Source of the DNA: a virus
IMG/VR virus record: IMGVR_UViG_3300021963_000025
Coordinates: 64,001-128,000 of that record
Length of the DNA stretch: 64,000 bases
Strand: one strand, 5' to 3'
Shown: positions 6,791 through 16,362 of the stretch, piece after piece
Position numbering within the stretch: position 1 is the first letter of the stretch
Layout of the letters: the number at the start of each line of letters is the position of its first letter
Program-made: the position numbers and the translations under genes
The notes under the pieces: generated by a model
The model's database searches: none
What the model was told of the DNA's origin: nothing
What the model saw: the letters and a program-made list of their open reading frames with translations, nothing else

Positions 6791-9211
6791 ATGCCACAAG
6801 ATAATTTACAAAATTCTGGTGAAAGAGGACCTCAGGGTAAATACAATCCATTGTATCCTGGAGAGCTTGGAAGAGCACTATTTCACCCAGAAATGGATTA
6901 CAACTTGGACCTTATTGGACAAGTAATTCATGGATATAGAGTGATGGGAACCAACAATGATGGAACCATTAATATCAATGATGATGTTGATAAGGTACTT
7001 AAATTACACTTGGTAACTGTTGATGATACTGCCCTAATATTAGCTGGAGCTGAAATTGGTGACTATGTTTGGATTCCAATTGAAGTTACGCAGAATTTAG
7101 GACCTCAAGGATATCAAGGTCGTCAAGGTGCACAAGGTCGTCAAGGTGCGCAAGGAGCACAAGGAGCGCAAGGTAGACAAGGTACACAAGGAAATCAAGG
7201 AAATCAAGGACCTTCGGCAGTAGGTACACCCGGATCACCTGGAAGTGCTGGACCTCAAGGAGCTACAGGACCTCAAGGGGTACAAGGTGCTACCGGACCA
7301 CAAGGAACCCAAGGTTTAGTTGGAAATTACGGTGGAGACAGTTTACGATTCTTAGTTGGAAATTATAATGGAAGTTCTGCGGCTTCTGGAGCAATTACGT
7401 TCAGTAACATACTTACTCCACCTGCACCGAACCTCGATATTATTGTAAGTAATTTTGATGCAGATGGCGCTAACACATATGCTTGGTTTACTAGTATGGT
7501 TTCACAAGGAGGTCGTATAAGAATTACCAGACCAGGTAGAACAACAGAATACATAGACTACACAATAGATAGTGGAAGTACGGGAGGAAATACAACGCTT
7601 AACCTATCATACGTTGGAGGGACTATAACTGCAATCGGATCGGTATGGCCAGTAGGTACTGAACTTATAGTGTCCTATGCAAAGTCAGGAGAACAGGGAA
7701 ATAAAGGTGGCCTCTTATATGAATATAACGGAGGAATGTCTTTTAATGATCCGGATGCTTCTTTAACCACAAGTATTACGTTTAATGAAATTACTGAGGA
7801 TGGCGCTAATGTTGGAGACTACATAAATAATTGGTATGTTGGAGGAACTCTTTTTATACAGAGTAATACCAATGGAGATTCAACGTATACGATGTTCAAC
7901 GTTACAGGAGTAACAATTGATTCAATATTTCCATCAGGGTTTCAATACATCGTTGATGTTAATTATCTTGGAGGTAGTGCACCTACAACTGGTGAAATAT
8001 GCGTTGCTAATTTTAGTCCGGCAGGACCTCAAGGAGCCCAAGGTGTTCAAGGAGCACAAGGAGTCCAAGGTGCTCAAGGTCGTCAAGGAACACAAGGACC
8101 TCAAGGAGTTCAAGGATCAGTAGGAACTGGAACAACAGGACCTCAAGGAGACCAAGGACCTACAGGTTCAGGTTCATCTTTTACGTATGCAAAAACTCTT
8201 TTTGTTGACCCTAATGGAGATGACAGTATCGCTATTCCCGGAAGATTAGACAGACCGTGGCAACATATATCCGAAGCAATCCAATTTCTAGAAGCAGATT
8301 CTAGAGTTGGATGGACTATTTGGGTATTTCCAGGTGAATACACTGAAGACACCCCGTGGACATTTTTTGCTTCTAGCCAAACAACAGTTAAATTAAATGG
8401 AGGTGTTTCTATAGTATTTGACCTAAAGAATTATTCTGAACATGTAATAGAAGGAAATAATGATTTTTCAATAATTGGAGACGATAGAAGTATTGGCGGA
8501 GGTTTACCTAATGTAAGTATTACAACAAAAACAAGTAGCGAAGTGTTTGCTCCACCTATAATGTTAGTTAAATTATCTAGAAAAGATAAAAAATGTAGAA
8601 TTTCTAATGTTTCCCTTATAGGAGGTGAAAGTAAATATGCATTTATGTTAATAAATGCAGATAATCAAATCATACACGTTACAGATTGTTACATATACTC
8701 ACTGGAAAATAACATTAGAGTCTTGGACGAAACTCTTATTCCAAAGGTAGCAATCACTAATAGTATTCTTGTAAATGGTGATATAAATAATGCAAATCAA
8801 TTTGCAAATATAGTTACTAGACAAAATTACACAGTAGATCCAGGTGATACAAATTTTAATGGTATTTGGAACTTTGAAAATGTAAGATTTGTTATCCTTT
8901 GTATTAAGGCAGGTTCAATAGCTTATACTGAAAAGGGTCACATATTTTCAAATAATCAACAATCAACCAAAGGAGGTATGTATGTTACGTTCAGTAGTTG
9001 TAAATTTTATTGTTCATGGTGGAAATCAATTCAAGGAAATTGGGCTGATGAAGGAACTGGTGGAATAAACTTTATTGAAATAGTGGGAACAACTCTATCT
9101 AATGCAGATGCAAGTTACTGGACAAGTGGAGTTACATGGACTGAACTTGGAAATATAGGTTTTATAGTTAATCGAGCTGATATAATCGATCCAACCATAT
9201 TACTATTATAA
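6791..9211 (+). CDS. Collagen-like tail fibre with beta-helix C-terminal domain
   Basis: 806 residues. Residues 1-103 are a non-repetitive head, presumably for virion attachment. Gly-x-Gln/Gly-x-y collagen repeats run from about 104 to 178. Two related modules of about 120 residues follow (each with an N-Y-G-G-D-S/Y-N-G-G-M-S-type start and a V-x-Y-x-G-G end). A second collagen tract covers about 411-460. The C-terminal 350 residues read like a right-handed beta-helix adhesin (V-D-P-N-G-D-D-S, R-P-W-Q-H-I-S-E-A-I, V-F-P-G-E-Y). It is a trimeric receptor-binding fibre by family logic. The 9-bp DNA repeat of the collagen tracts offers recombination with the fibre at 10263. Confidence 0.85.
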   Translation: MPQDNLQNSGERGPQGKYNPLYPGELGRALFHPEMDYNLDLIGQVIHGYRVMGTNNDGTININDDVDKVLKLHLVTVDDTALILAGAEIGDYVWIPIEVTQNLGPQGYQGRQGAQGRQGAQGAQGAQGRQGTQGNQGNQGPSAVGTPGSPGSAGPQGATGPQGVQGATGPQGTQGLVGNYGGDSLRFLVGNYNGSSAASGAITFSNILTPPAPNLDIIVSNFDADGANTYAWFTSMVSQGGRIRITRPGRTTEYIDYTIDSGSTGGNTTLNLSYVGGTITAIGSVWPVGTELIVSYAKSGEQGNKGGLLYEYNGGMSFNDPDASLTTSITFNEITEDGANVGDYINNWYVGGTLFIQSNTNGDSTYTMFNVTGVTIDSIFPSGFQYIVDVNYLGGSAPTTGEICVANFSPAGPQGAQGVQGAQGVQGAQGRQGTQGPQGVQGSVGTGTTGPQGDQGPTGSGSSFTYAKTLFVDPNGDDSIAIPGRLDRPWQHISEAIQFLEADSRVGWTIWVFPGEYTEDTPWTFFASSQTTVKLNGGVSIVFDLKNYSEHVIEGNNDFSIIGDDRSIGGGLPNVSITTKTSSEVFAPPIMLVKLSRKDKKCRISNVSLIGGESKYAFMLINADNQIIHVTDCYIYSLENNIRVLDETLIPKVAITNSILVNGDINNANQFANIVTRQNYTVDPGDTNFNGIWNFENVRFVILCIKAGSIAYTEKGHIFSNNQQSTKGGMYVTFSSCKFYCSWWKSIQGNWADEGTGGINFIEIVGTTLSNADASYWTSGVTWTELGNIGFIVNRADIIDPTILLL
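7099..7322 (+). repeat. Collagen-type tandem 9-bp repeat, first fibre tract 1
   Basis: CAAGG-rich nonamers encode Gly-x-Gln triplets; a second shorter tract occurs at about 8023-8170. The repeats are coding, in frame and imperfect. Confidence 0.85.
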
Positions 9212-9215
9212 TACT

Positions 9216-9238
9216 AAAGGCCCTTAAGGGCCTTTTTT
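9216..9238 (+). terminator. Rho-independent terminator
   Basis: AAAGGCCCTTAAGGGCCTTT is a near-continuous palindrome (AAAGGCCC / GGGCCTTT around TTAA) followed by a T-run. It ends the transcript of the first fibre five bases after the stop codon. Confidence 0.9.
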
Positions 9239-9278
9239 AAACTTTTTAGGACGGCTTCATATAATATTAAACAATTGT

Positions 9279-9941
9279 ATGAATCAAAAAGCACTAGACC
9301 GTATCTCTTTAAAAATAACCGATGAGGTTTTTGCACACTGGAATCTTGACTGGAATTTGGGCAAAACCCATTCAAACTTTTACAAACAAATCAAGAGAAA
9401 GGGACTTGAGTTTGATATTGATGCAACCATTTATTTTGATAAGGTAGAAGACCAACCAATTGAAGGATTTATTTCATTTGACACTACAGGAGCCGACTCT
9501 AGAGACTTTGATGATGACGGCAACCCTCAAACACCTTTTATAATTATCGACTTTGGTATTGAAAATGGTTGGCTACCTCAATATTTTACTGAACTCTATG
9601 CACATCTTGTAGACGTTGTCCGACACGAGGTGGAACATATAACCCAAGGTGGTGAGAGTATTGGTAACTACCAACCTGGCAAGCCCTCTGATGATGATTC
9701 TATAGAACGTGAATTGATACACCAAGGGTTTCTTCCTCAATCAACCTACTTAATGCTACCCAAAGAGGTAGATGCAAATCTTGAAGGACTGCGATTAGAA
9801 TCACAAGTTCGCGGAGAAAAGATGATAAATACTTTAAATAGATATTTAGACTCACAAGGCTTAAACCAAGACGAAAGAATACAAGTGGTCCAACTTTGGA
9901 GAAATCGAGCTAAAAAAATTAGAGCAATTCCGGAATTTTAA
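9279..9941 (+). CDS. HExxH zinc-metallopeptidase-like protein
   Basis: 220 residues. H-E-V-E-H at residues 116-120 is the zincin signature, and E163 in L-P-K-E-V-D-A-N-L-E-G is a plausible third metal ligand 43 residues later. The N-terminal 110 residues have no signal peptide. A region of acidic residues (D-F-D-D-D-G-N) precedes the active-site helix. Such proteins cut peptides; here candidates are fibre maturation, host-surface protein cleavage or peptidoglycan cross-bridge cleavage, none of which the sequence decides. It sits between two fibre genes, after a terminator, so it probably has its own promoter. Confidence 0.7.
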   Translation: MNQKALDRISLKITDEVFAHWNLDWNLGKTHSNFYKQIKRKGLEFDIDATIYFDKVEDQPIEGFISFDTTGADSRDFDDDGNPQTPFIIIDFGIENGWLPQYFTELYAHLVDVVRHEVEHITQGGESIGNYQPGKPSDDDSIERELIHQGFLPQSTYLMLPKEVDANLEGLRLESQVRGEKMINTLNRYLDSQGLNQDERIQVVQLWRNRAKKIRAIPEF

Positions 9942-9966
9942 ATATCGATAAATATACAAAAAACCA

Positions 9967-10266
9967 ATGAATTTAGTATTTCAAGGTACAATTGACGTAT
10001 CAAGTGGAACTCAAATAGATTGTGCGTATGACAATATGCTGATTTCCTTAATGGTTATCAATAACCAAACCGGAAATTATACTCTTACGGTTAAAAGACT
10101 AGAAACTGAGGCCGGAGGTTTAGAAACACTTCTTTATAAATTTCTATTAGACAATGGAGATTCTGTTAGGGACACAACCCAATATAAAATGTCTAAAGGT
10201 GATTATATTCATCTGGAATCTACTCAAGCCGACACAACTTATTATATCTCAGCAGAAGTAGAATGA
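9967..10266 (+). CDS. Small virion-associated protein before collagen fibre 2
   Basis: 99 residues, beta-rich, with no charged helices: V-F-Q-G-T-I-D-V-S-S-G near the start and Y-Y-I-S-A-E-V-E at the end, like a compact beta-sandwich. It overlaps the start of the next fibre gene by four bases (ATGA), suggesting translational coupling. It may be a fibre adaptor or capping protein; no family is recognised. Confidence 0.65.
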   Translation: MNLVFQGTIDVSSGTQIDCAYDNMLISLMVINNQTGNYTLTVKRLETEAGGLETLLYKFLLDNGDSVRDTTQYKMSKGDYIHLESTQADTTYYISAEVE

Positions 10267-12830
10267 TACAAAGACAGGACAAATATGGAAATACCAGCAC
10301 AGACCTTGGTCCAGTATTAGTTTATGACAAATATGGTAAACTAAAAAAGATAGGAGGATCCGGAGGTTCAGGAACACAAGGTCCGCAAGGACCTGCAGGT
10401 GGACCACAAGGGGTACAAGGTGCTCAAGGATTTCAAGGTCGACAAGGTGTTCAAGGAGATATTGGTGCTCAAGGGTATCAAGGAGACCAGGGATATCAAG
10501 GTGCTCAAGGTAACATAGGAGATCAGGGAACTCAAGGAGTTCAAGGTGATATTGGACCTCAAGGACGTCAAGGAACTCAAGGCGTTCAAGGTAACCAAGG
10601 AGTTCAAGGTAACCAAGGAGTACAAGGAGCATTGGGACCTCAAGGAGCCCAAGGAACTCAAGGTGTTCAAGGTGTTCAAGGAATACAAGGAGCATTAGGA
10701 CCTCAAGGTGCCCAAGGAACACAAGGTGTTCAAGGTGTTCAAGGTAACCAAGGAGTACAAGGAGCATTAGGACCTCAAGGAGCCCAAGGAACTCAAGGTG
10801 TTCAGGGAGTTCAAGGAACCCAAGGTAACCAAGGAGTTCAGGGAGACCAGGGAAATAGTGGTATCTCAGCAGGTGCCGTTTATTACTTTAATCAATCTCA
10901 ATCTTCTGATGTTTCACCATATAAGGTATTAGCAACACAACCAAATGGAGCACAACAAATAGTTACAACTAATTTAACAGGTTCTCAACAAAATGTACTA
11001 GTTTCACAATTTTTAACACCTCAATTAGGTTTTGCTGTAATTCCAGGAGGAACCCAAAGATTCCATTTTCATTATCTTAAACAGGCTTCAAATGATAGTA
11101 TTGAGACTTATGTAACAATACAATTAGCCAATTCTTCCGGGGTTGCAATTGGACCAGTTATTCAAACAGGTACTGATTTAATTGGATGGGTTGATGCATC
11201 CACTCCAGTAGAAATTACATTAGATTTAACCCTATCTACAACAGCAATTGATCCGACAAATCGAATGATCGTTAAGATATATTTAATGAATAATGATAGT
11301 AATGCCCATGTTGTTAATTGGTACACCGAGGGAAATCAATACTATGCATTTGTTATGACGTCTGTTGGTGTTGTTGGAAATCAAGGAGCTACAGGACCTC
11401 AAGGTTCTCAGGGAACTCAAGGTGTTCAGGGAGTACAAGGAGTCCAAGGTGATATTGGCCCTCAAGGTGTAATAGGACCGCAAGGTGCACAAGGAACGCA
11501 AGGAGTTGCTGGAGCCCAAGGTACAACAGGAGCCCAAGGACCACAAGGAGTTCAGGGAACTCAAGGAGTTCAAGGTGTCCAAGGAATTCTTGGTAACTTT
11601 GGAGGAGATTCTGTTTTAATGACAATGAATGGTTACACTGGCTTCTCCGGAGGTATGGCACCCGGTATTATTGAATTTTGGAATGGTACAAATCCTGCAA
11701 CAACTACTCAATTAGCTATTAGTAATACTGATGCACAAGGAGGTAACATTACTAATTGGAATAATGCCCTGGTAAGTAGTACTAATCCAATTAAAGGTAG
11801 TTTAAGAATAAGTGTTAATGGTTCTTCAAATAATTATGCAGATTATCAAATAAATTCAGGAACCAATAGCACAGGTCGTGAAGTATTGGATGTTACTTAT
11901 ATAGGAAGCAATGGTACTATATCTACAGGAGATTCTTTGGTTGTTTCTTTTGCTAGAAGTGGAGACTTTGGTCCTCAAGGACCTGGTGCATCAATTGTTG
12001 CTAGTGACTATGTAATGAAAGCAGTTAAAGGTGGTAGTACGCAAACAATATTAAACAACAATAACAATCAAGTTATAACATTTGTTGATGATTTTGACCC
12101 TCAAAACTGGTGGACTTCTAATAAGTTTCAACCAACAATCACAGGTTATTACATTTTGCAACTTGCAGTATGGTGGGATGCTGGAGCCATTACAACTAAC
12201 CAAACAAATATACAGTTGCAAAAGAATGGTAATACTCAAGTGGCTATTCAACAAACTCAAATTGTTACTGGTGCAGGATACGGACAAGAAATTGATACTA
12301 TAGTATATTTTAATGGAACTACTGATTATGTTGAAGCTACGGCATACACTGGAAATACAACATCACAAAATATAAATGGTACCAATACAGGTACATGGTT
12401 TACCGCATCACTAATAACAAATGGTACAGGACCTCAAGGGTTCCAAGGACCTACTGGAGTAACACCTTCAATTCCAAGAAGTTTTGGAATTACAATGGAC
12501 GGTGCAGGTACGGTTATATCAACAGGAATCCAAGGAGACATACAAATACCATATTCAATGACTATTGACTCTTGGAGCCTTATTTCCGATGTTGTTGGTT
12601 CAATTGTGGTAGATGTTTGGAAAGATACTTACGCAAATTATCCAGCAACTATTGCAGATACTATAACAGGTTCAGCAAAACCAACAATATCTTCTAGTAA
12701 TAAAGCCCAAAGTTCAACACTAACAGGATGGACAACATCTGTTAATGCTGGCGATATAATAAGATTCAATGTCGATTCAGTTTCGACAATAACAAAAGCA
12801 ACCCTAATAATACAAGGCTTACAAGTATGA
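10263..12830 (+). CDS. Collagen-like tail fibre with C1q-like domain
   Basis: 855 residues. A short head (1-34) leads into a long Gly-x-Gln collagen tract (about 35-200). A beta domain, a second collagen tract (about 373-443), and a module of about 120 residues homologous to those in the fibre at 6791 follow. After a short G-P-Q-G-P-G comes a C1q/TNF-like beta-jelly-roll pattern (F-D-P-Q-N-W-W, F-Q-P-T-I-T-G-Y-Y-I-L-Q-L-A-V, W-F-T-A-S-L-I). The last 120 residues are another beta domain. C1q-like heads trimerise on collagen stalks, consistent with a receptor-binding fibre. It overlaps the preceding and following genes by four bases. Confidence 0.85.
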   Translation: MIQRQDKYGNTSTDLGPVLVYDKYGKLKKIGGSGGSGTQGPQGPAGGPQGVQGAQGFQGRQGVQGDIGAQGYQGDQGYQGAQGNIGDQGTQGVQGDIGPQGRQGTQGVQGNQGVQGNQGVQGALGPQGAQGTQGVQGVQGIQGALGPQGAQGTQGVQGVQGNQGVQGALGPQGAQGTQGVQGVQGTQGNQGVQGDQGNSGISAGAVYYFNQSQSSDVSPYKVLATQPNGAQQIVTTNLTGSQQNVLVSQFLTPQLGFAVIPGGTQRFHFHYLKQASNDSIETYVTIQLANSSGVAIGPVIQTGTDLIGWVDASTPVEITLDLTLSTTAIDPTNRMIVKIYLMNNDSNAHVVNWYTEGNQYYAFVMTSVGVVGNQGATGPQGSQGTQGVQGVQGVQGDIGPQGVIGPQGAQGTQGVAGAQGTTGAQGPQGVQGTQGVQGVQGILGNFGGDSVLMTMNGYTGFSGGMAPGIIEFWNGTNPATTTQLAISNTDAQGGNITNWNNALVSSTNPIKGSLRISVNGSSNNYADYQINSGTNSTGREVLDVTYIGSNGTISTGDSLVVSFARSGDFGPQGPGASIVASDYVMKAVKGGSTQTILNNNNNQVITFVDDFDPQNWWTSNKFQPTITGYYILQLAVWWDAGAITTNQTNIQLQKNGNTQVAIQQTQIVTGAGYGQEIDTIVYFNGTTDYVEATAYTGNTTSQNINGTNTGTWFTASLITNGTGPQGFQGPTGVTPSIPRSFGITMDGAGTVISTGIQGDIQIPYSMTIDSWSLISDVVGSIVVDVWKDTYANYPATIADTITGSAKPTISSSNKAQSSTLTGWTTSVNAGDIIRFNVDSVSTITKATLIIQGLQV
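10365..10860 (+). repeat. Collagen-type tandem 9-bp repeat, second fibre
   Basis: About 500 bases of CAAGG-based nonamers encode Gly-x-Gln triplets. Blocks of about 100 bp (from GGAGTACAAGGAGCA to GGTAACCAAGG) are themselves repeated, for example around 10615, 10680 and 10755. A second tract covers about 11377-11590. Such long near-identical tracts are prone to expansion and contraction. Confidence 0.85.
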
Positions 12831-13039
12831 TAGCAATATATTTGAATAGATATGATGATTTACCATTAACCTATTTTGATTTGGCATTTAATGAGAATGA
12901 CGTTCAAACGCTAAGACTTGGAGGAGTTCCTTTCAACGAAGGATTTTCTGAACAAGATATGATTGATAGAGCAACAGAGATATTTGAAGGTAATTTTTCA
13001 ACTGTAGCATATCAATTAACTGAAATAATAACCCAATAA
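12827..13039 (+). CDS. Small fibre-partner protein
   Basis: 70 residues, acidic, starting four bases inside the end of the collagen fibre gene and ending at the start of the next adhesin (TAATGG junction). The same arrangement, a fibre gene followed by a gene of 69-82 residues, recurs at 16114 and 18329. This suggests a fibre-specific chaperone or tip protein, although the small proteins share no obvious sequence. Confidence 0.65.
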   Translation: MIAIYLNRYDDLPLTYFDLAFNENDVQTLRLGGVPFNEGFSEQDMIDRATEIFEGNFSTVAYQLTEIITQ

Positions 13040-16000
13040 TGGCCACACTACTATCAATACAATCTGGTAACCTTTTAGATGCTTCTACATGGGCATTAGT
13101 TGATTCTACTTCATTTCTAGAAACCAGAACTACTGAACAAGCATTAACTACTGTCCAAACTAATGCAAGTGCTGCATTTATACCTGGTACAATAACGGTT
13201 GCGGGAGTAGCTGTGCAGGTAGGTACTAGATTGGCTGCTCCTACTGGGACAATGACTATAAGATTATACAATAATACGGCCGCTGCAGTTGTAAAAGACG
13301 TAGTGATTAACGTTACAGATTTGCCAAGTACGAATGGTACACTAAATGGATGCATTGTTGGTTGGACTTATTTTAAATTTGACACTAGTGTTACCTTAAT
13401 TGCAGGAAATCAATATTCAATTAGGGCATTTTCTTCGGTAAATAGCCAAGTAACTCTCTATAGAAATGCTGTAACTGGTAACTGGAACAGGGCTCTTGTT
13501 ACTACTACAACACAGGCACCTGTTGCTGCCGATGTTTTAATAACAGCAGGTGCGTATACGTCTGTTGGTGTTAATTCCAGCGTGACTGTTACCATGAATA
13601 GTACTTCTTTAGCAACTCAATATGGAAACTGTTATGTTGGAAGCAATGGAACCCTAAATTATGGAGTTGCGCCATCTACAAATTATGGTTTAAGATTGGC
13701 TGGAGATTTATGGATAGGTCGAGGAGGTACCTTTACGATTGGAACAGCCGCTAATCCAATACCTGCAACCTCTACTGCAATCCTAGAAATAAACTGTACT
13801 ACACCACTTCAATATCAGATAATTCAATTTGGTACTCTTGAAACAAAATACGAAACAACAGTACTACATAGAGCACTCCTAAATGCAGATATTGCAGTTG
13901 GTGCAACTTCAATGACGACTGATGTTTCTACTGGATGGAAACAAAACGATGTAATCGTTATTCCAAGTACGACAAGAACAACAACACAATTTGAAAGAGT
14001 TACACTAAGCGCAAATGCTTCTGGTACTTCGTTATCACATAATGCAACAACATACGCGCATGATGGGAATGCTGCAATTTATATACAAGCAGACCTTGCT
14101 AATCTTACTAGAAACATAAAAATAAGAAGTGTAAGTAGTACAAATAGAACCCGTTTTCGTCCGGGTTTATTAGGTGTAACAAATTTATTTGATGTTGAGT
14201 TTTTTGAAATGGGTTCTAATACACATGCATCTGGAACCGCGCAATATACTGGAACTTTAAATGTGCAACAATGTACATTTTGGCAAATAGCGTCTCCAGG
14301 TACAACAATATTGTTTGCAAACATTAATATTACTACATATGACGTATCTAATAATGTTTTTTATAATTATTCTGAATTCACTTCAACAATTAATAATAAT
14401 AATTTAATAATCGGATTCACTGGATTTGCCGCAATTAGCCAGGCTGCAATTGGTAACAATAATGTTATATCATCATGTAGCCAGGCAGGATACTCTGGAA
14501 CTATGTACGGATCAACAACAGGAAATCGATTTTATGCAACAGCTGGAAACGGAGCTTGGTATGCTACAAGTAATTCTCTTGGACATACTATTAGCAATAC
14601 TGTATTTTTTAATAATTCTCAAGCAATACGATACATACCCTCAACTGCTACAACTGCTTCAGATAGAACAGTATTTGATAAATTTGAAAATTGTTATTTT
14701 TATGGAAATGTAACTAATATTGATATAATTGCTTCCGGAAACGTAACAAATATGAGGAGATTATGGTTTAACAATTGTTTCTTTTGGGGAGGTAAAACAG
14801 GACTTTTAACAGCAATAGGGTATGCTCCATTTGCCGGAGACTATACACATTTTTCAAATTGTACATTTGGAAGAATGCCAATCGGAACTGATAGTTTTTT
14901 TACAACTTCATGTTTAAGAGGCGGTCATTATGGTTCTACTTTAACAAATTGCTTGTTTTATGGAACACAATACTCTTTCGTATCGCAAAATTTTTTTAGT
15001 ACGGTTCATGGTTTTAATGGACTGATATCTCTAAAACATAATGGAACAATCAATGAATACCGACTTGCTCAAAGTAACGGTCTAATACAAAATGACAACG
15101 TAATTACGTATAATGGAAATCCAAGTATAAGAATAACTCCTGCAGTATTAACAAATAAGACATTTTCAAGTCCTGTTAGGGTTGCTATTAAATCAGGAGA
15201 GACTTGTAATGTCTCAGTTGCAATTAGAAGATCGGTTCCCGCTGATGGTAGTATATACAATGGAGTTGCGCCTCGTCTAATGTATGCTTTTAATCCTCTT
15301 GCTGGAAATTTAACAGAAACTGTCGGAGCATCATATACAAATAACAATTTAATTAGTTATACACAAACTCTTGTCACAGGCTGGACCCAATCACAGTGTT
15401 TTGCTACACAAAATGCTACAATTGCCCCGAATGGTGAATTAGACGGTGATAAAATAATTCCATTTGGGACTACATCAGAACATCCTCTTTATCCAAATAT
15501 TGGATCGCCTGCTCTAGGTAATACTGAAACATACAGTGTATACGCAAAAGCTGGAGGATATAATTATCTAGGATTAAGGGTTCAGATATCTGGCGTTTGG
15601 AGTGTATCTTTTTTTAATTTAGCAACTGGGGTAATATCAACATCAAGTCCAAGCTTTATTTCAACAGATATTACAAGCGTTGGTAATGGATGGTACCGTT
15701 GTTCAATAACTTATGCAAATAGAAGTGTTGCCGGATTCCAAATTATACCAGCCCCTTCGGAACTGGTCACTTTTACAGGAAATAGTGTTGATGGTATCTT
15801 TGTATGGGGTGCAAAACTAGAAGTAGGAACATTAACTGATTATGTACCAGATGGAACATGGGAGACCCTGTCATACACAACACCTCCTGTCAATAATGAT
15901 TCAGTTTTAGAATTTTATGTAGATTGTGATGGCGTTACAGGTTGGATTAATATTGATAACTTTAAAACAACAACATCAAACGATACTAAAAGTATGAATT

Positions 16001-16074
16001 ATTGGTCAACTGTTGGAGTTTATGCAGAACCTGATTGGAGAAAACCAGGTGGAACTGTAACCTTTGTAAATTAA
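13039..16074 (+). CDS. Beta-helix adhesin/tail fibre with C-terminal binding domain
   Basis: 1011 residues. Residues about 30-140 form a beta-sandwich. A long middle section (about 200-700) has repeating N/T/S-rich turns with C-T-F-W, N-C-Y-F and N-C-L-F-Y elements typical of right-handed beta-helices. The last 250 residues contain the pattern Y-S-V-Y-A-K-A-G-G ... G-N-G-W-Y-R-C-S ... W-G-A-K-L-E-V-G, familiar from C-terminal carbohydrate-binding-like domains of many phage tail proteins. No collagen tract is present. It is probably a side fibre or tailspike; enzymatic activity is not evident. Confidence 0.75.
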   Translation: MATLLSIQSGNLLDASTWALVDSTSFLETRTTEQALTTVQTNASAAFIPGTITVAGVAVQVGTRLAAPTGTMTIRLYNNTAAAVVKDVVINVTDLPSTNGTLNGCIVGWTYFKFDTSVTLIAGNQYSIRAFSSVNSQVTLYRNAVTGNWNRALVTTTTQAPVAADVLITAGAYTSVGVNSSVTVTMNSTSLATQYGNCYVGSNGTLNYGVAPSTNYGLRLAGDLWIGRGGTFTIGTAANPIPATSTAILEINCTTPLQYQIIQFGTLETKYETTVLHRALLNADIAVGATSMTTDVSTGWKQNDVIVIPSTTRTTTQFERVTLSANASGTSLSHNATTYAHDGNAAIYIQADLANLTRNIKIRSVSSTNRTRFRPGLLGVTNLFDVEFFEMGSNTHASGTAQYTGTLNVQQCTFWQIASPGTTILFANINITTYDVSNNVFYNYSEFTSTINNNNLIIGFTGFAAISQAAIGNNNVISSCSQAGYSGTMYGSTTGNRFYATAGNGAWYATSNSLGHTISNTVFFNNSQAIRYIPSTATTASDRTVFDKFENCYFYGNVTNIDIIASGNVTNMRRLWFNNCFFWGGKTGLLTAIGYAPFAGDYTHFSNCTFGRMPIGTDSFFTTSCLRGGHYGSTLTNCLFYGTQYSFVSQNFFSTVHGFNGLISLKHNGTINEYRLAQSNGLIQNDNVITYNGNPSIRITPAVLTNKTFSSPVRVAIKSGETCNVSVAIRRSVPADGSIYNGVAPRLMYAFNPLAGNLTETVGASYTNNNLISYTQTLVTGWTQSQCFATQNATIAPNGELDGDKIIPFGTTSEHPLYPNIGSPALGNTETYSVYAKAGGYNYLGLRVQISGVWSVSFFNLATGVISTSSPSFISTDITSVGNGWYRCSITYANRSVAGFQIIPAPSELVTFTGNSVDGIFVWGAKLEVGTLTDYVPDGTWETLSYTTPPVNNDSVLEFYVDCDGVTGWINIDNFKTTTSNDTKSMNYWSTVGVYAEPDWRKPGGTVTFVN

Positions 16075-16113
16075 ACAGATATATACCTTATAAAAAATAA
16101 TTAAACAATAAAG

Positions 16114-16362
16114 ATGGCAACAAAAGTTTGGAAGGTTGATAATCAACTAAGAATAGAAACAGATGGTGTAACAACCTATGGAAATGCAGCACTTTACTCA
16201 ATTTTAGAATTTACCGCAACATCAGTTACGTTAATCTATTCAGGAGTTTCTAACATCTCTACAAAAACTACAATTAATTTTACAGATTTTCAAGATGATG
16301 CTGAAGTACCTTATACAACAGAAGCTGCCATTGCAGATTATTTAGCACCACTAATTGGATGA
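16114..16362 (+). CDS. Small fibre-partner protein
   Basis: 82 residues, beta-rich (V-W-K-V-D-N-Q-L-R-I-E-T-D-G), preceded by a late-type motif (GATATATAC at about 16079) and overlapping the next adhesin start by four bases. It ends with a helical stretch, A-A-I-A-D-Y-L-A-P-L-I-G. The family is unrecognised, but the small-gene-then-fibre order matches 9967/10263. Confidence 0.65.
   Translation: MATKVWKVDNQLRIETDGVTTYGNAALYSILEFTATSVTLIYSGVSNISTKTTINFTDFQDDAEVPYTTEAAIADYLAPLIG

Noticed and set aside
7099-7322. Host-derived collagen gene or non-phage origin of the fibres
   Set aside because: Gly-x-Gln repeats without hydroxyproline context are common in phage fibres, and the module neighbours are phage-type.
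10249-11661. Long leucine/serine-rich open frames on the minus strand opposite the collagen tracts
   Set aside because: They arise from the 9-bp collagen repeat read on the other strand, have very low complexity and no start signals.
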